Positions 43,492 through 53,601 of a DNA stretch of 64,000 nucleotides are shown in pieces. Each line of letters opens with the position of its first letter. Positions within the stretch are counted from its first letter, which is position 1. The DNA comes from Desulfosporosinus acidiphilus SJ4 (GTDB taxonomy: Bacteria; Bacillota; Desulfitobacteriia; Desulfitobacteriales; Desulfitobacteriaceae). The notes beneath the pieces were generated by a model. The model did not search any database. It was not told the DNA's origin and saw nothing but the letters and a program-made list of their open reading frames with translations. The DNA is taken from assembly GCF_000255115.2 (NCBI RefSeq), contig NC_018068.1, forward strand, positions 3,381,977 through 3,445,976. The letters are read 5' to 3'. The translations under genes and the position numbers were made by a program.

Positions 43492-45333
43492 TCAATCATT
43501 CGCCGCAATCCATTCCTCCAAAACACTGTCACGGCGTTTTTTTACTTTCTCATACTCCTCATGCAGATTCATGGCTAATTCATAATTAGTGCCTGCTGAT
43601 GACAGTTCGCTTTCTAATCTCTCCAGGGTTTGTTCCAATTCCTCAATTTCCTTTTCTAATTGCTTGAGCCGCTTTTTCTCCCGAGCTAAACTGCGGGTCT
43701 CTTGTTGCTCCTGATAACCGGACTTGGCATTTTTCTCGATCGGGGCCAGGGCAGATTCTTCTTGTTGCTTTGCCTCTCGATAGTATGTGTAGTCCCCCTC
43801 AAAAATTGTCAGACCTTGAGGAGTTAATTCTGCTATTTTTTGAACAACTTTATCTAAGAAGTAACGGTCATGGGAGACAACAAGGACGGTTCCGTCATAA
43901 TCCTGCAGGGCCTCTTCCAAGACTCCGCGAGTTTCAATATCCAGATGATTCGTAGGTTCGTCCAACAATAACAAATTTCCTTGTTCCAGGAATAATTTAC
44001 ATAAAGCCAAGCGGCTTTTTTCTCCGCCGCTGAGTACACTGACAAGCTTAAAAACATCATCCTGCCGAAAGCCATACCTCGCCAAAAGGCTTCTGATTTC
44101 CGGATCTTTAAAATCGGAAACTGCACGTATCTCATCCATAACAGTCCCTGAATTCCCCAGATTCTCGTGTTCCTGGGAATAATAGGCAACCTTAACGTTG
44201 GCTCCTAAATGTATTGTTCCCTGATAAGGAATTTGGCGGAGGATTCCTTTCAAAAGTGAAGTTTTTCCTACCCCGTTTTTACCCAGCAAAGCGACACGGT
44301 CCCCGCGCCGCAGATCCAACTGAGTATCCTGAAACAAAGTACGCTGCCCAAAAGTAATGGCAAAGTCTTTCAGGAGCAGAACCCGGTCACCGCTGCGCAC
44401 TGCAGTTCCTAGAGAAATTGAAAGTTTATGATCAGAACGGGCAACTTGAATAGGCTTTAACTTATTCAGTTGACTTTCCCGTCCCCGGGCCTGCTTGGAA
44501 TTAACGCCTGCTTTATTTCTGCGCACATATTCTTCTAGTTTAGCAATTTTTTTCTCCAACCGTTCTGCTTCTCGGCTTACCGTTTTGTTTTCTAAAGCAC
44601 GCTGAAGCTCGAACTCGGAGTAATTGCCAGGGTAACTTTTTAGTTCTCCATTTTCCAGACAAAACACTTTGGACACTGTACGATCTAAAAAATATCGATC
44701 GTGAGAAACGATAAGAAGGGCTCCCGGATAGTCTCGCAAGTACCCTTCTAACCACTCCAATGCCGCAACATCCAGATGATTCGTCGGTTCATCCAGAATC
44801 AAGAGCTCCGGTGAACGCAGCAAGAGCTTACACAAGGCTAATCTCGTTTTCTGGCCTCCGCTCAAGGTCTGAACGAGGGTATTAGCCTCCCCCTCAAGAC
44901 CAAGCCCGGCCAAAATCTTGCGAATTAAAGCTTCCAGGGCATATCCGCCTTGACGTTCAAAGCGTTCTGTCAAGGCTGCGTACTGCTCCATGATTTTCTC
45001 ATGAGACGTATAGGCCATTTTCTTTTCTATTTCTCGAAGCTGATTCTGTATTTCCAGCAAATCAGCCCTTTCTTGAAGCATGCATTGAAATACTGTCCCT
45101 TCGTCTTCAATAATAGGAGTCTGAGGAAGATAACCGCAGGAACCAAGAATCTGCACCTTGCCGCTTTCCAAGCGAACCTCCCCTAGACACGCTCGGATTA
45201 AGGTGGTTTTTCCGGCGCCATTGGGGCCTACCAGAGCAGCTTTTTCTCCATTTTCCAAGGCAAAACTCACTTGTCTGAACAATGGATCTCCAGAAATATC
45301 TACGCCGCAATCACGGCAAAACAAAACACTCAT
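43492..45333 (-). CDS. ABC-F family ATPase
   Basis: The 613-residue soluble protein has two ATPase domains: Walker A GPNGAGKTTL (residue about 36) and GKNGVGKTSLL, signatures LSGGQKTRLAL and LSGGEKSRLAL, and Walker B LLILDEPTNHLD and LLLLDEPTNHLD. A charged linker (about 240-290) joins them and a C-terminal coiled coil (about 540-605, Glu/Lys-rich) resembles Uup/YfmR-type proteins. ABC-F proteins act at the ribosome; none of the residues tells which subclass or whether resistance is conferred. Confidence 0.93.
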   Translation of the reverse strand: MSVLFCRDCGVDISGDPLFRQVSFALENGEKAALVGPNGAGKTTLIRACLGEVRLESGKVQILGSCGYLPQTPIIEDEGTVFQCMLQERADLLEIQNQLREIEKKMAYTSHEKIMEQYAALTERFERQGGYALEALIRKILAGLGLEGEANTLVQTLSGGQKTRLALCKLLLRSPELLILDEPTNHLDVAALEWLEGYLRDYPGALLIVSHDRYFLDRTVSKVFCLENGELKSYPGNYSEFELQRALENKTVSREAERLEKKIAKLEEYVRRNKAGVNSKQARGRESQLNKLKPIQVARSDHKLSISLGTAVRSGDRVLLLKDFAITFGQRTLFQDTQLDLRRGDRVALLGKNGVGKTSLLKGILRQIPYQGTIHLGANVKVAYYSQEHENLGNSGTVMDEIRAVSDFKDPEIRSLLARYGFRQDDVFKLVSVLSGGEKSRLALCKLFLEQGNLLLLDEPTNHLDIETRGVLEEALQDYDGTVLVVSHDRYFLDKVVQKIAELTPQGLTIFEGDYTYYREAKQQEESALAPIEKNAKSGYQEQQETRSLAREKKRLKQLEKEIEELEQTLERLESELSSAGTNYELAMNLHEEYEKVKKRRDSVLEEWIAAND

Positions 45334-45350
45334 TTCTCAAAACGGCCCCT

Positions 45351-45896
45351 TTATCCCTGTAGCCTTAATTGATTCAAAGGTTGGTAAATTCTCTTTCCTT
45401 GAAGGACTACGCTTTCAAAAAGAGTTACCTCATTAACCGTAAATTCACCTAAATTCTTGGTCTTTAGGCTTGATAAGTCGATGTCATTAAAATTTGGCCG
45501 AGAAGCTATGGTAATATGCGGCTTAAATTTTCTATCTTCCAAACGCAAACCTTTTTGGGCGAGCAGAGCATGCAGCTCATCCCTTAGCCGGAAGAGTTCC
45601 GGCAGGTTTCCGCCCACTGCGGTCCAGAAAGTGTGCGGCCGCTTATATGAAGGGAAAACTCCCAGTCCGCCAATCTCTAATCTAAAAGCCTGACTATGCT
45701 GAGCAGCTATAGACATCCTATCGGTAATGTCCGGTATTACAATGGCGTCAAGTTCCCCTAAGAATTCCAGCGTTATATGGAAGTTATCCTTGGATTTCCA
45801 AGAGCCGTTGATTCCCAGCCTTTTAAGTTCTGATTGAAAGGTAAGGAGGGAATGTTTAAGAATATCCGGTATATCGATACCAATAAATAATCTCAT
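45351..45896 (-). CDS. thpR: RNA 2',3'-cyclic phosphodiesterase
   Basis: ThpR (LigT, 181 residues) belongs to the 2H phosphoesterases. The two HxTx motifs are HITLEFLG (residue about 42) and HITIASR (residue about 127). The N-terminus FIGIDIPD is typical. The second ATG (45896) has the better spacing to AGGAG. It lies just upstream of the ABC-F gene. Confidence 0.93.
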   Translation of the reverse strand: MRLFIGIDIPDILKHSLLTFQSELKRLGINGSWKSKDNFHITLEFLGELDAIVIPDITDRMSIAAQHSQAFRLEIGGLGVFPSYKRPHTFWTAVGGNLPELFRLRDELHALLAQKGLRLEDRKFKPHITIASRPNFNDIDLSSLKTKNLGEFTVNEVTLFESVVLQGKRIYQPLNQLRLQG

Positions 45897-45917
45897 CATT
45901 GTTCTCCTAAATTTGGG

Positions 45918-46478
45918 TTATCCTTCTTCTAGTTCGCTGGAACTGGCAACCTCGCGTTCACTGAGAGCGAAAGCCTCGAGATTCGGTAAATCCTCAAGGG
46001 AGCTCAAACCAAAATGCAAGAGGAAGTGTTCCGTTGTTCCATAAAGTATAGGACGCCCAGGACCTTCTTTACGCCCAACATCTTTTACCAGGCCTTTCTC
46101 AACTAACGTCATCAAGGCTCGATCAGACTGAACGCCTCTTATAAAATCAACTTCTCCGCGAGTCACCGGCTGCTTATAGGCAATAATGGAGAGGACTTCC
46201 AAGGCCGCATTGGAAAGGGTCTGAGCCGGCTGTTTATATAAAATTTCTATATAACGTGCCACTTCCGGTTTCGTTGCTAATTTAAATCCCCCGTTGAGTT
46301 CTAAGAGCATTAGACCGCAGGCCTCGGAGGAATATCGACGGCGAAGTTCATCTAAGAGTTCTGAAATCTTTGCTGAATCCAACTCGAGGATCTCCTCAAG
46401 CAAATCGAGAGTCAAAGGATTCTTGGCAACAAATAACAGCGCTTCTAAAGCAGCCATTTCCGGTTCCCTAAACAGCAT
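45918..46478 (-). CDS. scpB: segregation and condensation protein B
   Basis: ScpB (186 residues) is a winged-helix partner of ScpA and SMC in chromosome condensation. The ALEALLFVAKNPL start and LEVLSIIAYKQPVTRGEVDFIRGV are the family markers. GAGGAG precedes the ATG. It is downstream of scpA by 5 bp. Confidence 0.95.
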   Translation of the reverse strand: MLFREPEMAALEALLFVAKNPLTLDLLEEILELDSAKISELLDELRRRYSSEACGLMLLELNGGFKLATKPEVARYIEILYKQPAQTLSNAALEVLSIIAYKQPVTRGEVDFIRGVQSDRALMTLVEKGLVKDVGRKEGPGRPILYGTTEHFLLHFGLSSLEDLPNLEAFALSEREVASSSELEEG

Positions 46479-46483
46479 TTTAT

Positions 46484-47260
46484 CTACTCCTCTTCAATGA
46501 ATTCCCAAGCCTTTTCCGTCGGGAACAGCATAATATCACTGAGCACTGCGGATTGTTCTGCACGAACTTTGCCCGCTTTCAACAGTTCCAAGAGCGCAAG
46601 AAAAGAAACGACAACTTCCATGCGCGATCTAATTCGCAATAAATGGGTAAAGCGCATTCCCTTAGGGTGAAGAAGTACTCGCCGCATCACATCTGCAAGC
46701 ATAACCCCAATAGCAATTTCATCCGGCTCAACTTCCCGAATTTCTTCGCCTTTTTCAGCTCGCTCAATAACCTTACAGAAGGCCTGCCAGAGATCCTCAA
46801 AGGAAATTCCCTTAAGGGGATCCTCCGGCTGGACGCCGACTAATAGTTCCTCAACATCAATTTCCCGATTAAAAGAACGCCCAGAAGCAACTTCGATTTT
46901 TTCTAACATCTGAGCCGCCTGTTTGTAAGTTCTATAAGCCACCAGTCGTTCGGCTAGTTCTTGGCGCAGGTCTTCTTCTTCAGCCTGATTTTGTCCACTC
47001 TTGGCAGGTTTCGGCAACAGTTCCCTTGATTTCATAAAGAGCAGCTGAGCTGCCAGAACAAGGAACTCAGTTGTCACTTCCATATCTAAAGACTCCATTT
47101 GGCGAACCGCTTCTACAAACTGATCGGCGATCCGGGCAATGGGTATATCATAGATATCTACTTTTTCTTGTTGAATTAAGGTTAAAAGTAAATCTAAAGG
47201 ACCATGATATGCAGGCAATTCTATCTGAGGACTATTCGGATTGTTATTTCCGCTTTCCAT
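46484..47260 (-). CDS. scpA: segregation and condensation protein A
   Basis: ScpA (258 residues) is the kleisin that bridges the SMC heads. The N-terminus YHGPLDLLLTLIQQEKVDIYDIPIARI is the standard signature, with MEVTTEFLVLAAQLLFMKSRELLP next. Its ATG is directly after the trpS stop. It sits in trpS-scpA-scpB. Confidence 0.95.
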   Translation of the reverse strand: MESGNNNPNSPQIELPAYHGPLDLLLTLIQQEKVDIYDIPIARIADQFVEAVRQMESLDMEVTTEFLVLAAQLLFMKSRELLPKPAKSGQNQAEEEDLRQELAERLVAYRTYKQAAQMLEKIEVASGRSFNREIDVEELLVGVQPEDPLKGISFEDLWQAFCKVIERAEKGEEIREVEPDEIAIGVMLADVMRRVLLHPKGMRFTHLLRIRSRMEVVVSFLALLELLKAGKVRAEQSAVLSDIMLFPTEKAWEFIEEE

Positions 47261-48235
47261 TTAGAGCCCCATAGCACTTCGAACTTCTTTCATCGTGACC
47301 GAGGCCGCTTCGTGAGCACGCAGTGCTCCTTCTTTCAAGACATTATCCACACGTCCCGGTTCCTCCCAATAAGCGCGGCGTTCCCTAAAAGGACTTAATA
47401 GTTTCTCTAAGTTCTCGGCCAAGAGTCGTTTGCAAGCGACACAGCCAATTTTTCCCGCCCGGCAATTTTCTTCCAAATCCGCCGCTTCCGATGTATATAT
47501 CTGATGAAACTTATCCACAACACATACCTCCGGATGACCGGGGTCATCTTTACGGAGACGTGCCGGGTCTGTCACCATTTGTTGAACCCGCGTTTTAATC
47601 TCCTCAGGAGATGCTGTGAGAGAAATAGCATTATGATAACTTTTACTCATCTTTCGGCCATCAACACCCGGCAAAAGGGGAATTTTGCCCACAAGAGCTT
47701 TGGGTTCCGGGAAGACCGGGCCATAAAGATGATTAAAACGCCGGGCGACTTCCCGGCAAAGCTCAACATGAGGAAGTTGATCTTCGCCAACCGGCACAGT
47801 GTCTGCTTTGTAGACCAAGATATCGGCAGACATTAACATGGGGTATCCTAAAAAACCATAGGTACCCAAATCTTTTCCTTGGAGGCTTAATTGTTGGATT
47901 TGGTCCTTGTAGGTAGGAACACGTTCCAGCCAGGATAAGGGCGTAAACATGGATAAGAGCAGATGAAGTTCGGCATGTTCTTTTACCTCAGATTGGAGAA
48001 ATACAGCACTTTTTTCAGGATCAATACCCACGCTCAGCCAATCAAGAGCGATTTCGCGGCGCAGGCGGGGGAAGTCCAATTTGTCTTCATACCCTGAGGT
48101 TAGAGCATGCAGATCAACCACCGAAAAATAACAGTTATAGTCATCTTGCAAAGAGACCCAGTTTTGGATAACACTGAGGTGTCCAATATGCAACGCCCCT
48201 GTCGGACGCATCCCGCTAAAAATAGTACCTTTCAT
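47261..48235 (-). CDS. trpS: tryptophanyl-tRNA synthetase
   Basis: TrpS (324 residues) charges tRNA-Trp. Class I signatures: GALHIGHL (HIGH) and GRKMSKSYHNAI (KMSKS). The start has AAAGGAG. No T-box is visible in the 43 bp before it, so it seems to be transcribed with the M50 protease gene or its own leader. Confidence 0.96.
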   Translation of the reverse strand: MKGTIFSGMRPTGALHIGHLSVIQNWVSLQDDYNCYFSVVDLHALTSGYEDKLDFPRLRREIALDWLSVGIDPEKSAVFLQSEVKEHAELHLLLSMFTPLSWLERVPTYKDQIQQLSLQGKDLGTYGFLGYPMLMSADILVYKADTVPVGEDQLPHVELCREVARRFNHLYGPVFPEPKALVGKIPLLPGVDGRKMSKSYHNAISLTASPEEIKTRVQQMVTDPARLRKDDPGHPEVCVVDKFHQIYTSEAADLEENCRAGKIGCVACKRLLAENLEKLLSPFRERRAYWEEPGRVDNVLKEGALRAHEAASVTMKEVRSAMGL

Positions 48236-48278
48236 TCAATACACTCCTTTTATTAATCTCTTCAAAAGGACTTAATCG

Positions 48279-48953
48279 TTAAATCAACCATAAATGACCC
48301 AAAAAAGGGGTTAAGATCAAGGAAATAATCGTCTGGTAAACGGAAGCAATTCCATTCATAGCCGGGTATAAGACAACATTCAGAATATCTGTAAATAAAA
48401 GTATTACCAAGATAATCATGCCGTATTGTTCAAGCAAATAGAGATAGCGGGCAAACCGTTCCGGCAAAATCCCTGCAAGAATTGAAAAACCATCCAGAGG
48501 AGGGATAGGCAGGAGATTAAAAATGCCTAAGCCTAAATTCATAAAGACGATGGAAGAGAACACTCTTTCAATGACAGAACTCCAATCTGTGCCATGAAGC
48601 CAATGCATGCTGATATACCAAGCGAACAAGGCCAAAAAGGCGACGAGCAAATTAGAAATTGGTCCCGCTAATGCCACCAGCATTCTTCCCCGCTGTTTAT
48701 TGCCTTTAAAATAGCGGGGATTGATCATTACAGGCTTTGCCCAGCCAAATTGATATAAAAGGGCCATTAACGTTCCAAAAACATCAAGATGCGCCAAGGG
48801 ATTCATGGTTAAGCGTCCCTGACTCCCAGGCGTCGGATCCCCGAGTCTGTCGGCTACCCAAGCATGAGCATACTCATGAAAGGCAAACCCGATCAATAAG
48901 GCCGGTACATTGGCGATAATGGTTGCTGGATCAAACCCGAACAAAGAATTCAA
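48279..48953 (-). CDS. site-2 protease family (M50) membrane metalloprotease
   Basis: The 224-residue protein has about six transmembrane helices. The zinc motif HEYAH is at residue about 28 and the third ligand motif is PPLDGFSIL. It is of the short S2P/rhomboid-like subclass without a PDZ domain. The start is TTG 48953 with AGGAGGAGG upstream; the reading from 48983 would run through that ribosome binding site. Confidence 0.85.
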   Translation of the reverse strand: MNSLFGFDPATIIANVPALLIGFAFHEYAHAWVADRLGDPTPGSQGRLTMNPLAHLDVFGTLMALLYQFGWAKPVMINPRYFKGNKQRGRMLVALAGPISNLLVAFLALFAWYISMHWLHGTDWSSVIERVFSSIVFMNLGLGIFNLLPIPPLDGFSILAGILPERFARYLYLLEQYGMIILVILLFTDILNVVLYPAMNGIASVYQTIISLILTPFLGHLWLI

Positions 48954-48957
48954 AAAA

Positions 48958-51516
48958 TTACCTCCTCCTGCACATGGACTCAATCAACTGTTGAGCGACT
49001 TCTCGTTCTTCTTCCGTTGAATGAATTTTGCCTTCGAGCCAGGCCCTGCGCACCTGCTCTAATATTTCTCCGATTATCGGGCCTTCCTTAACCCCCATCT
49101 GCAAGAGTTTCTTCCCATCAAGGGTCATACGAATTCTCTTTTCAGATTCCAGACAGTCCATGATCCGTGGCCGGAAATGCTCATCCTGCGCTAAAACTGC
49201 AATAACCCCTTGGGGAGCTTTGCTAATTAATTGGTCAAGTTCGCTGATTGATTGCGTTTTCGGCAAAACTGCCCGTAAATGAAGAAAAATCTGAGTTTCG
49301 TCGCGTAACGTCTTGTTCAAGCTTAAACGGCCGCATAGTTTTTCTATATCTTCTGAGTTTATTCTCGATATACAGCTTAACCATCGCTGGTCTAAAGGCC
49401 AGCCAACACTTTCCTGAACATCATCCTCGCTGAAGTTCCAACTATAATCTTCCCCAAACCACCCTTGAAACAAACCACTTCTTATCAGGGTTTGGCCCAT
49501 TGAGATATAGTTGTCCTCCTGAAAGATTACAAACAGTTCTTCCGTAAACCGTTCGACACTAAGCTTCAAGAGAACTCCCGTCTCAATAGCCGTAAATAAT
49601 GCTTCCAGAGTTTCTTTGGCTAGTTTAAAGTTATAGCGCCGGGCAAAACGAACGGCTCGCAGCATTCTGGTAGGATCCTCAATAAAGCTTAAATTGTGTA
49701 AAAAACGAATTTTACCTTGCTGCAAGTCCCGCTTGCCGCCATAGTAATCGACAAGTTCTCCGAAATGTTCTGAATTCAAGCAGATTGCCATAGAGTTAAT
49801 CGTAAAGTCACGCCGGAACAAATCATCTCGCAAGCAGGATTCTTCCACTTGAGGAAGAGCACCGGGAAAAGAATAATATTCTACTCGTGTACTTGCTACA
49901 TCCAGATGACTCCCGTTAGGAAAAGAAATATGAGCTGTACCAAACTTCACGTGCTGAGTCAGCTTTCCTTCCGGCAAACGTTTCATTAAGGCTTGAGCAA
50001 ATTGTCCGCCGTTGCCTTCAACGACAAAATCCAAATCTTGAGTAGGAAATGATAAGAGTAAATCCCGGACAAACCCTCCGACTAAATAAACTGAACATTC
50101 TTCCTCTTGTGCAGTGTCCCGCACAGCTTCCAGGATTCCCTGTTCTTCAGAGGGCAATCCTCCGATTAGCTCTAAAATATCCTGACGCATGGCAATACTG
50201 CGTTCTCGAACCAGTTGGGTTTCGAAAGGAACTGCCCCCCCATGGACTATACGTAAAACATCTGATCTGGAAACAATACCTACTAAATCACCATCTTCCA
50301 CCACGGGAAGCCGCCCTATGTCGTTCTGTACCATGACCCTCTGAACTTCATCTAAAGTTGCATCTGAGTCCACAGTGACAACATTTCGCGTCATAAAGCC
50401 TTTAACAGGCGCATGTTGAAGTCCATGCCTCACTGCCTTCTCTACATCTCGGCGTGAGATGATTCCCACTAACGTTTTATCCTCGGTTACCGGAACCCCG
50501 GTATGTCCATAACGCAAAAGAATTTTTTCAACATCACCTAAACGAGTCTCCGGGGAAACTGTTTTAACCGGATAACTCATCATATCTCGTACTAAGTGAG
50601 GGCGAGTGGCCCTGCTTTTTATGGCAAAACGCAATTTCTTTAATATTGCCTCAAGCTCTGCATCTTTAATAGTAGCCGAAGCAGCTCTCTCATGTCCCGC
50701 GCCTCCAAATACCTCTACCAAGCGATTAACCGCCAGCCCTCTTCCCCTGGAACGGCCAACAATATACACTCTCTGATCCATTTTAACCAACAAAAACCAA
50801 GTGTCGGCGCCTTCAAGTTCCCCTACACGATGAGCCAATAAGGCAAGTCCTCCAACATATTCCTCGGTTTCTGCATAAGCAAGATAAACGGGTACCCCCT
50901 CAAAAAATTCTGTTTGCCCATGATCAAGCAATTGCTGCAAGAGCTCTTTTTGTTCCTCTGTAAGAGGTTTCCGTAAATATTCAGCGATGACACTTAAATT
51001 TGCGCCTTGTTCGAGCAAATAAGCTACGGCACGAACATCGCGTACAGTCGTACTGTCAAATAAGAGACTCCCTGTATCATCATAAATCCCAATGGCAATT
51101 AATGTTGCTTCAAAACTGCTTAAGGGCATCCCAAACCCTGCCAGCTTTTCCACCAGCAGTGTAGCGCAGGATCCAACATGATCAATAAACATTCCTGGTT
51201 TTAAGGGACCGCTGTACGGATGATGATCATAGATTTCCACTTCTATACCCGGAGTTTGAGTGATCTTCTCAGCGAGCATTCCGGCCCTCTTTAATTCATG
51301 AGTATCAACCAGGATGACCTTAGAAACGTCGTTTATATCAACCTCTTGTGCTTTAGAAAACCTCAGTTGATCTTTCGATAACGCTAAAAAGTCCTGAACA
51401 TAAACGTTTGGCTTCCCGTCAAGAACCAAAACACTGTTCGGATAGAGCTTTTGAGCAGCTACCATTGATGCTAAAGCATCAAAATCGATTTGGCGATGAG
51501 CCAAAATGATATCCAT
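48958..51516 (-). CDS. DHH-CBS-tRNA nucleotidyltransferase fusion (A-adding type)
   Basis: The 852-residue protein joins three parts: a DHH/DHHA1 phosphoesterase (HRQIDFDALAS at the start, VDTHELKRAG, YDHHPYSGP, ending with the GAGHERAASA nucleotide site, residues 1-300), two CBS domains (about 312-425, DMMSYPVKTV and FMTRNVVTVD), and a poly(A) polymerase/tRNA nucleotidyltransferase (about 450-840, LVGGFVRDLLL and the DLDFVVEG catalytic pair). In such organisms the related enzyme can add A to tRNA 3' ends. The DHH part suggests an exonuclease or cyclic-nucleotide activity. Confidence 0.9.
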   Translation of the reverse strand: MDIILAHRQIDFDALASMVAAQKLYPNSVLVLDGKPNVYVQDFLALSKDQLRFSKAQEVDINDVSKVILVDTHELKRAGMLAEKITQTPGIEVEIYDHHPYSGPLKPGMFIDHVGSCATLLVEKLAGFGMPLSSFEATLIAIGIYDDTGSLLFDSTTVRDVRAVAYLLEQGANLSVIAEYLRKPLTEEQKELLQQLLDHGQTEFFEGVPVYLAYAETEEYVGGLALLAHRVGELEGADTWFLLVKMDQRVYIVGRSRGRGLAVNRLVEVFGGAGHERAASATIKDAELEAILKKLRFAIKSRATRPHLVRDMMSYPVKTVSPETRLGDVEKILLRYGHTGVPVTEDKTLVGIISRRDVEKAVRHGLQHAPVKGFMTRNVVTVDSDATLDEVQRVMVQNDIGRLPVVEDGDLVGIVSRSDVLRIVHGGAVPFETQLVRERSIAMRQDILELIGGLPSEEQGILEAVRDTAQEEECSVYLVGGFVRDLLLSFPTQDLDFVVEGNGGQFAQALMKRLPEGKLTQHVKFGTAHISFPNGSHLDVASTRVEYYSFPGALPQVEESCLRDDLFRRDFTINSMAICLNSEHFGELVDYYGGKRDLQQGKIRFLHNLSFIEDPTRMLRAVRFARRYNFKLAKETLEALFTAIETGVLLKLSVERFTEELFVIFQEDNYISMGQTLIRSGLFQGWFGEDYSWNFSEDDVQESVGWPLDQRWLSCISRINSEDIEKLCGRLSLNKTLRDETQIFLHLRAVLPKTQSISELDQLISKAPQGVIAVLAQDEHFRPRIMDCLESEKRIRMTLDGKKLLQMGVKEGPIIGEILEQVRRAWLEGKIHSTEEEREVAQQLIESMCRRR

Positions 51517-51644
51517 ATCGACACCCTAAATTCTTTATTTTTACGTATTATTCCTAAATTATATCATCTCTGGACCTAGAACAGCAACTTGTTGCTTAGT
51601 TGATCAAGATAAGGACAACCGAAAGTTATACATTCAGATGGTAT

Positions 51645-51679
51645 GGAAAAACTCCGCAGACCAAAAGGGTGCGGAGTTA
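51645..51679 (-). terminator. terminator of the 113-residue gene
   Basis: AACTCCGCA (51650-51658) pairs with TGCGGAGTT (51670-51678); the minus strand then reads GTTTTT. Confidence 0.85.
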
Positions 51680-51712
51680 TGATTGTTAGATTATAGCCCG
51701 GAATGATTCTGT

Positions 51713-52054
51713 TTAAATACCGCTGTTGATATCTTCCGTAGCTTTTTCAATTTCCTCAGGAGACATACCGTCTTTACCTAGGTGGAATTTTATGGCATCA
51801 ACCCAAAAAGCACATTTTGCACTTACTTTTTTATAGGCCTTAGCGTTAGATTTATTGGTTTTAGCCCGAGCATCGGCATTAGACTGAACGATCGAACAAA
51901 TATAAAGGGCTTTAATGCGACTATCCTTATCAAGATCACTAAAAGTTTGGTTAAGTTCAGTAATCAAATTGCGATAGTACTCTGAAAACTCTTCAAAGGA
52001 GATTTCTGTATCCATGTGTAAGTATTCTTTCAACTTATCAAATAGCTTTTCCAA
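51713..52054 (-). CDS. hypothetical helical protein
   Basis: The 113-residue product is predicted mostly helical, with a charged N-terminus and two Cys. I know no family. It lies alone with its own terminator. The sequence YRNLITELNQTFSDLDKDSRIKALYICSIVQSNADARAK is not a known motif. AGGGTG stands before the ATG at short distance. Confidence 0.55.
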   Translation of the reverse strand: MEKLFDKLKEYLHMDTEISFEEFSEYYRNLITELNQTFSDLDKDSRIKALYICSIVQSNADARAKTNKSNAKAYKKVSAKCAFWVDAIKFHLGKDGMSPEEIEKATEDINSGI

Positions 52055-52212
52055 TGTTCACCCTCCAAATAATTGCCTTTTTATAACTTAAATAGTATAT
52101 ATCTATTTCATAAAAATCACAAGATTTTCTAGCATGAAGGGAAGTGGTCACAAAAAAGATAAGCCAGTGATTGAATGAATGACGCTGCAGTTTTGCAAAA
52201 CCGATATGGTAC

Positions 52213-52250
52213 AAAAAATTGACTTCTGCCAAACATGTGAAGGCAGAAGC
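52213..52250 (-). terminator. terminator downstream of the LCP-family gene
   Basis: CTTCTGCC (52223-52230) pairs with GGCAGAAG (52242-52249); on the minus strand a six-U run follows. It is about 95 bp past the stop at 52345. Confidence 0.75.
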
Positions 52251-52344
52251 CGTTAGTTTACTTATGCTTGCGAAATATCATTACCCCCAAAAGTGTATCC
52301 GGAAAACTATTAAACAAAACTTTAAAACTAAAGAACATTACTTC

Positions 52345-53418
52345 TTATTTAAAAAAAACAGACGAAGTCTTCCCCTCTTCAAATAAACGTCTAACAACTG
52401 CTCGGGTCCTCTGCGGTTCAATTTTCCAATAACTAATACCGTTTTCCGTCAGAAAATCACCCGGCAGCGTTTGCGATGCAACTTCGGGAGTCCCAATACG
52501 GAATAAGACATTAGCCAAGGACCATATTTGGCTTAAGGAGAGATTCGTCTCTACGGATTTCATAAACTGAGGAATTAACCTTGGCAGCTTTGGAATCGTT
52601 TGTACTTGCAGGAATTCCTTCTCCATCGCCTTTAAAACGGCTTGCTGACGTGCGGTCCTTGAAATATCGGCTAAGGCATCTTGTCGGTACCTGGCATATT
52701 GCAAAGCCTGTGATCCGTTTAAGTGCTGAGTTCCTTTTTTTAAATTAATGAGTCCATCTGTTTTATCCCCGGTAACGTAATACATATTTTTTTCAACGTT
52801 GATGGTTACTCCTCCCAAAGTATCAATAATTTCCTTAAACCCATTAAAGTTCGTGAGTACATACCCTTCAATTCGCTGTCCTATGAGCCCTTCAATAATT
52901 TCAGAAGTTGTCTTAAGTCCATGGCCCAGTCGAGCGGCAGCGTTAATTTTACTCATACCATAACCGGGAATCGTTATTTGAGTATCACGTGGTACTGAAA
53001 TTAGGGCAACTTTCCCATTTTGAATATCAACACTGGCAACAATAAGAGTATCCGTATTGCTTATGGATTTTTCATTAGGTCTCCGATCCACCCCCACTAG
53101 AAGAATTGTCATTCGGTTATCTTTAAGGGGAGAAGATGATATTGAGGAATCCATTTGAGGTACCGTTTGTTTTACTTCAGGTTTAGTGGACAAATCCGCT
53201 TGGTCACGATTATCCTCAATATCAGTGCCTTGACTTTCTTCCCCTTGAGATACCACATTTTCTTTGGATTCAGCTGCTCGCAAAGATCCAGGTTCCTTTG
53301 CTTGACCGAAAATTACCGGACCTAAAGCAAAGCCGGCTCCGAGAACTATACCAAACAGGAAAAGCAGGAAATACACTTTGCAGACCCGGACTAATAATCC
53401 GAATTTTCCTTTCTGCAC
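52345..53418 (-). CDS. LytR-CpsA-Psr (LCP) family protein
   Basis: The 357-residue protein has one N-terminal membrane anchor (residues about 10-32), a Ser/Gln/Glu-rich linker and an LCP domain (from about 100) with conserved SNTDTLIVASVD, SVPRDTQI, KINAAARLG and LQYARYRQDALADISRTARQQ. LCP enzymes attach teichoic-acid-type polymers to peptidoglycan. The start is set to GTG 53418, which has AGGTGG at the right distance; GTG 53433 is possible. Confidence 0.9.
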   Translation of the reverse strand: MQKGKFGLLVRVCKVYFLLFLFGIVLGAGFALGPVIFGQAKEPGSLRAAESKENVVSQGEESQGTDIEDNRDQADLSTKPEVKQTVPQMDSSISSSPLKDNRMTILLVGVDRRPNEKSISNTDTLIVASVDIQNGKVALISVPRDTQITIPGYGMSKINAAARLGHGLKTTSEIIEGLIGQRIEGYVLTNFNGFKEIIDTLGGVTINVEKNMYYVTGDKTDGLINLKKGTQHLNGSQALQYARYRQDALADISRTARQQAVLKAMEKEFLQVQTIPKLPRLIPQFMKSVETNLSLSQIWSLANVLFRIGTPEVASQTLPGDFLTENGISYWKIEPQRTRAVVRRLFEEGKTSSVFFK

Positions 53419-53601
53419 CCGAGTCCACCTCACAATAGGATTTATTGAATTTGGTTTAAGCTACTTTTTAGGATCAAACAAACTCATTGGAAATATTCCC
53501 GAATCAAGATGTAATATTTAGCATTTTTTTAATATTAATCCATTCCTGGTTGGCACGCAGGAAATCAAAATACATATAATGCCATTGAGAGGTGTATTGC
53601 T

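Noticed and set aside
52038-52232. A 64-residue minus-strand reading frame
   Set aside because: It overlaps the start of the 113-residue gene and the A/T-rich leader; composition looks random.
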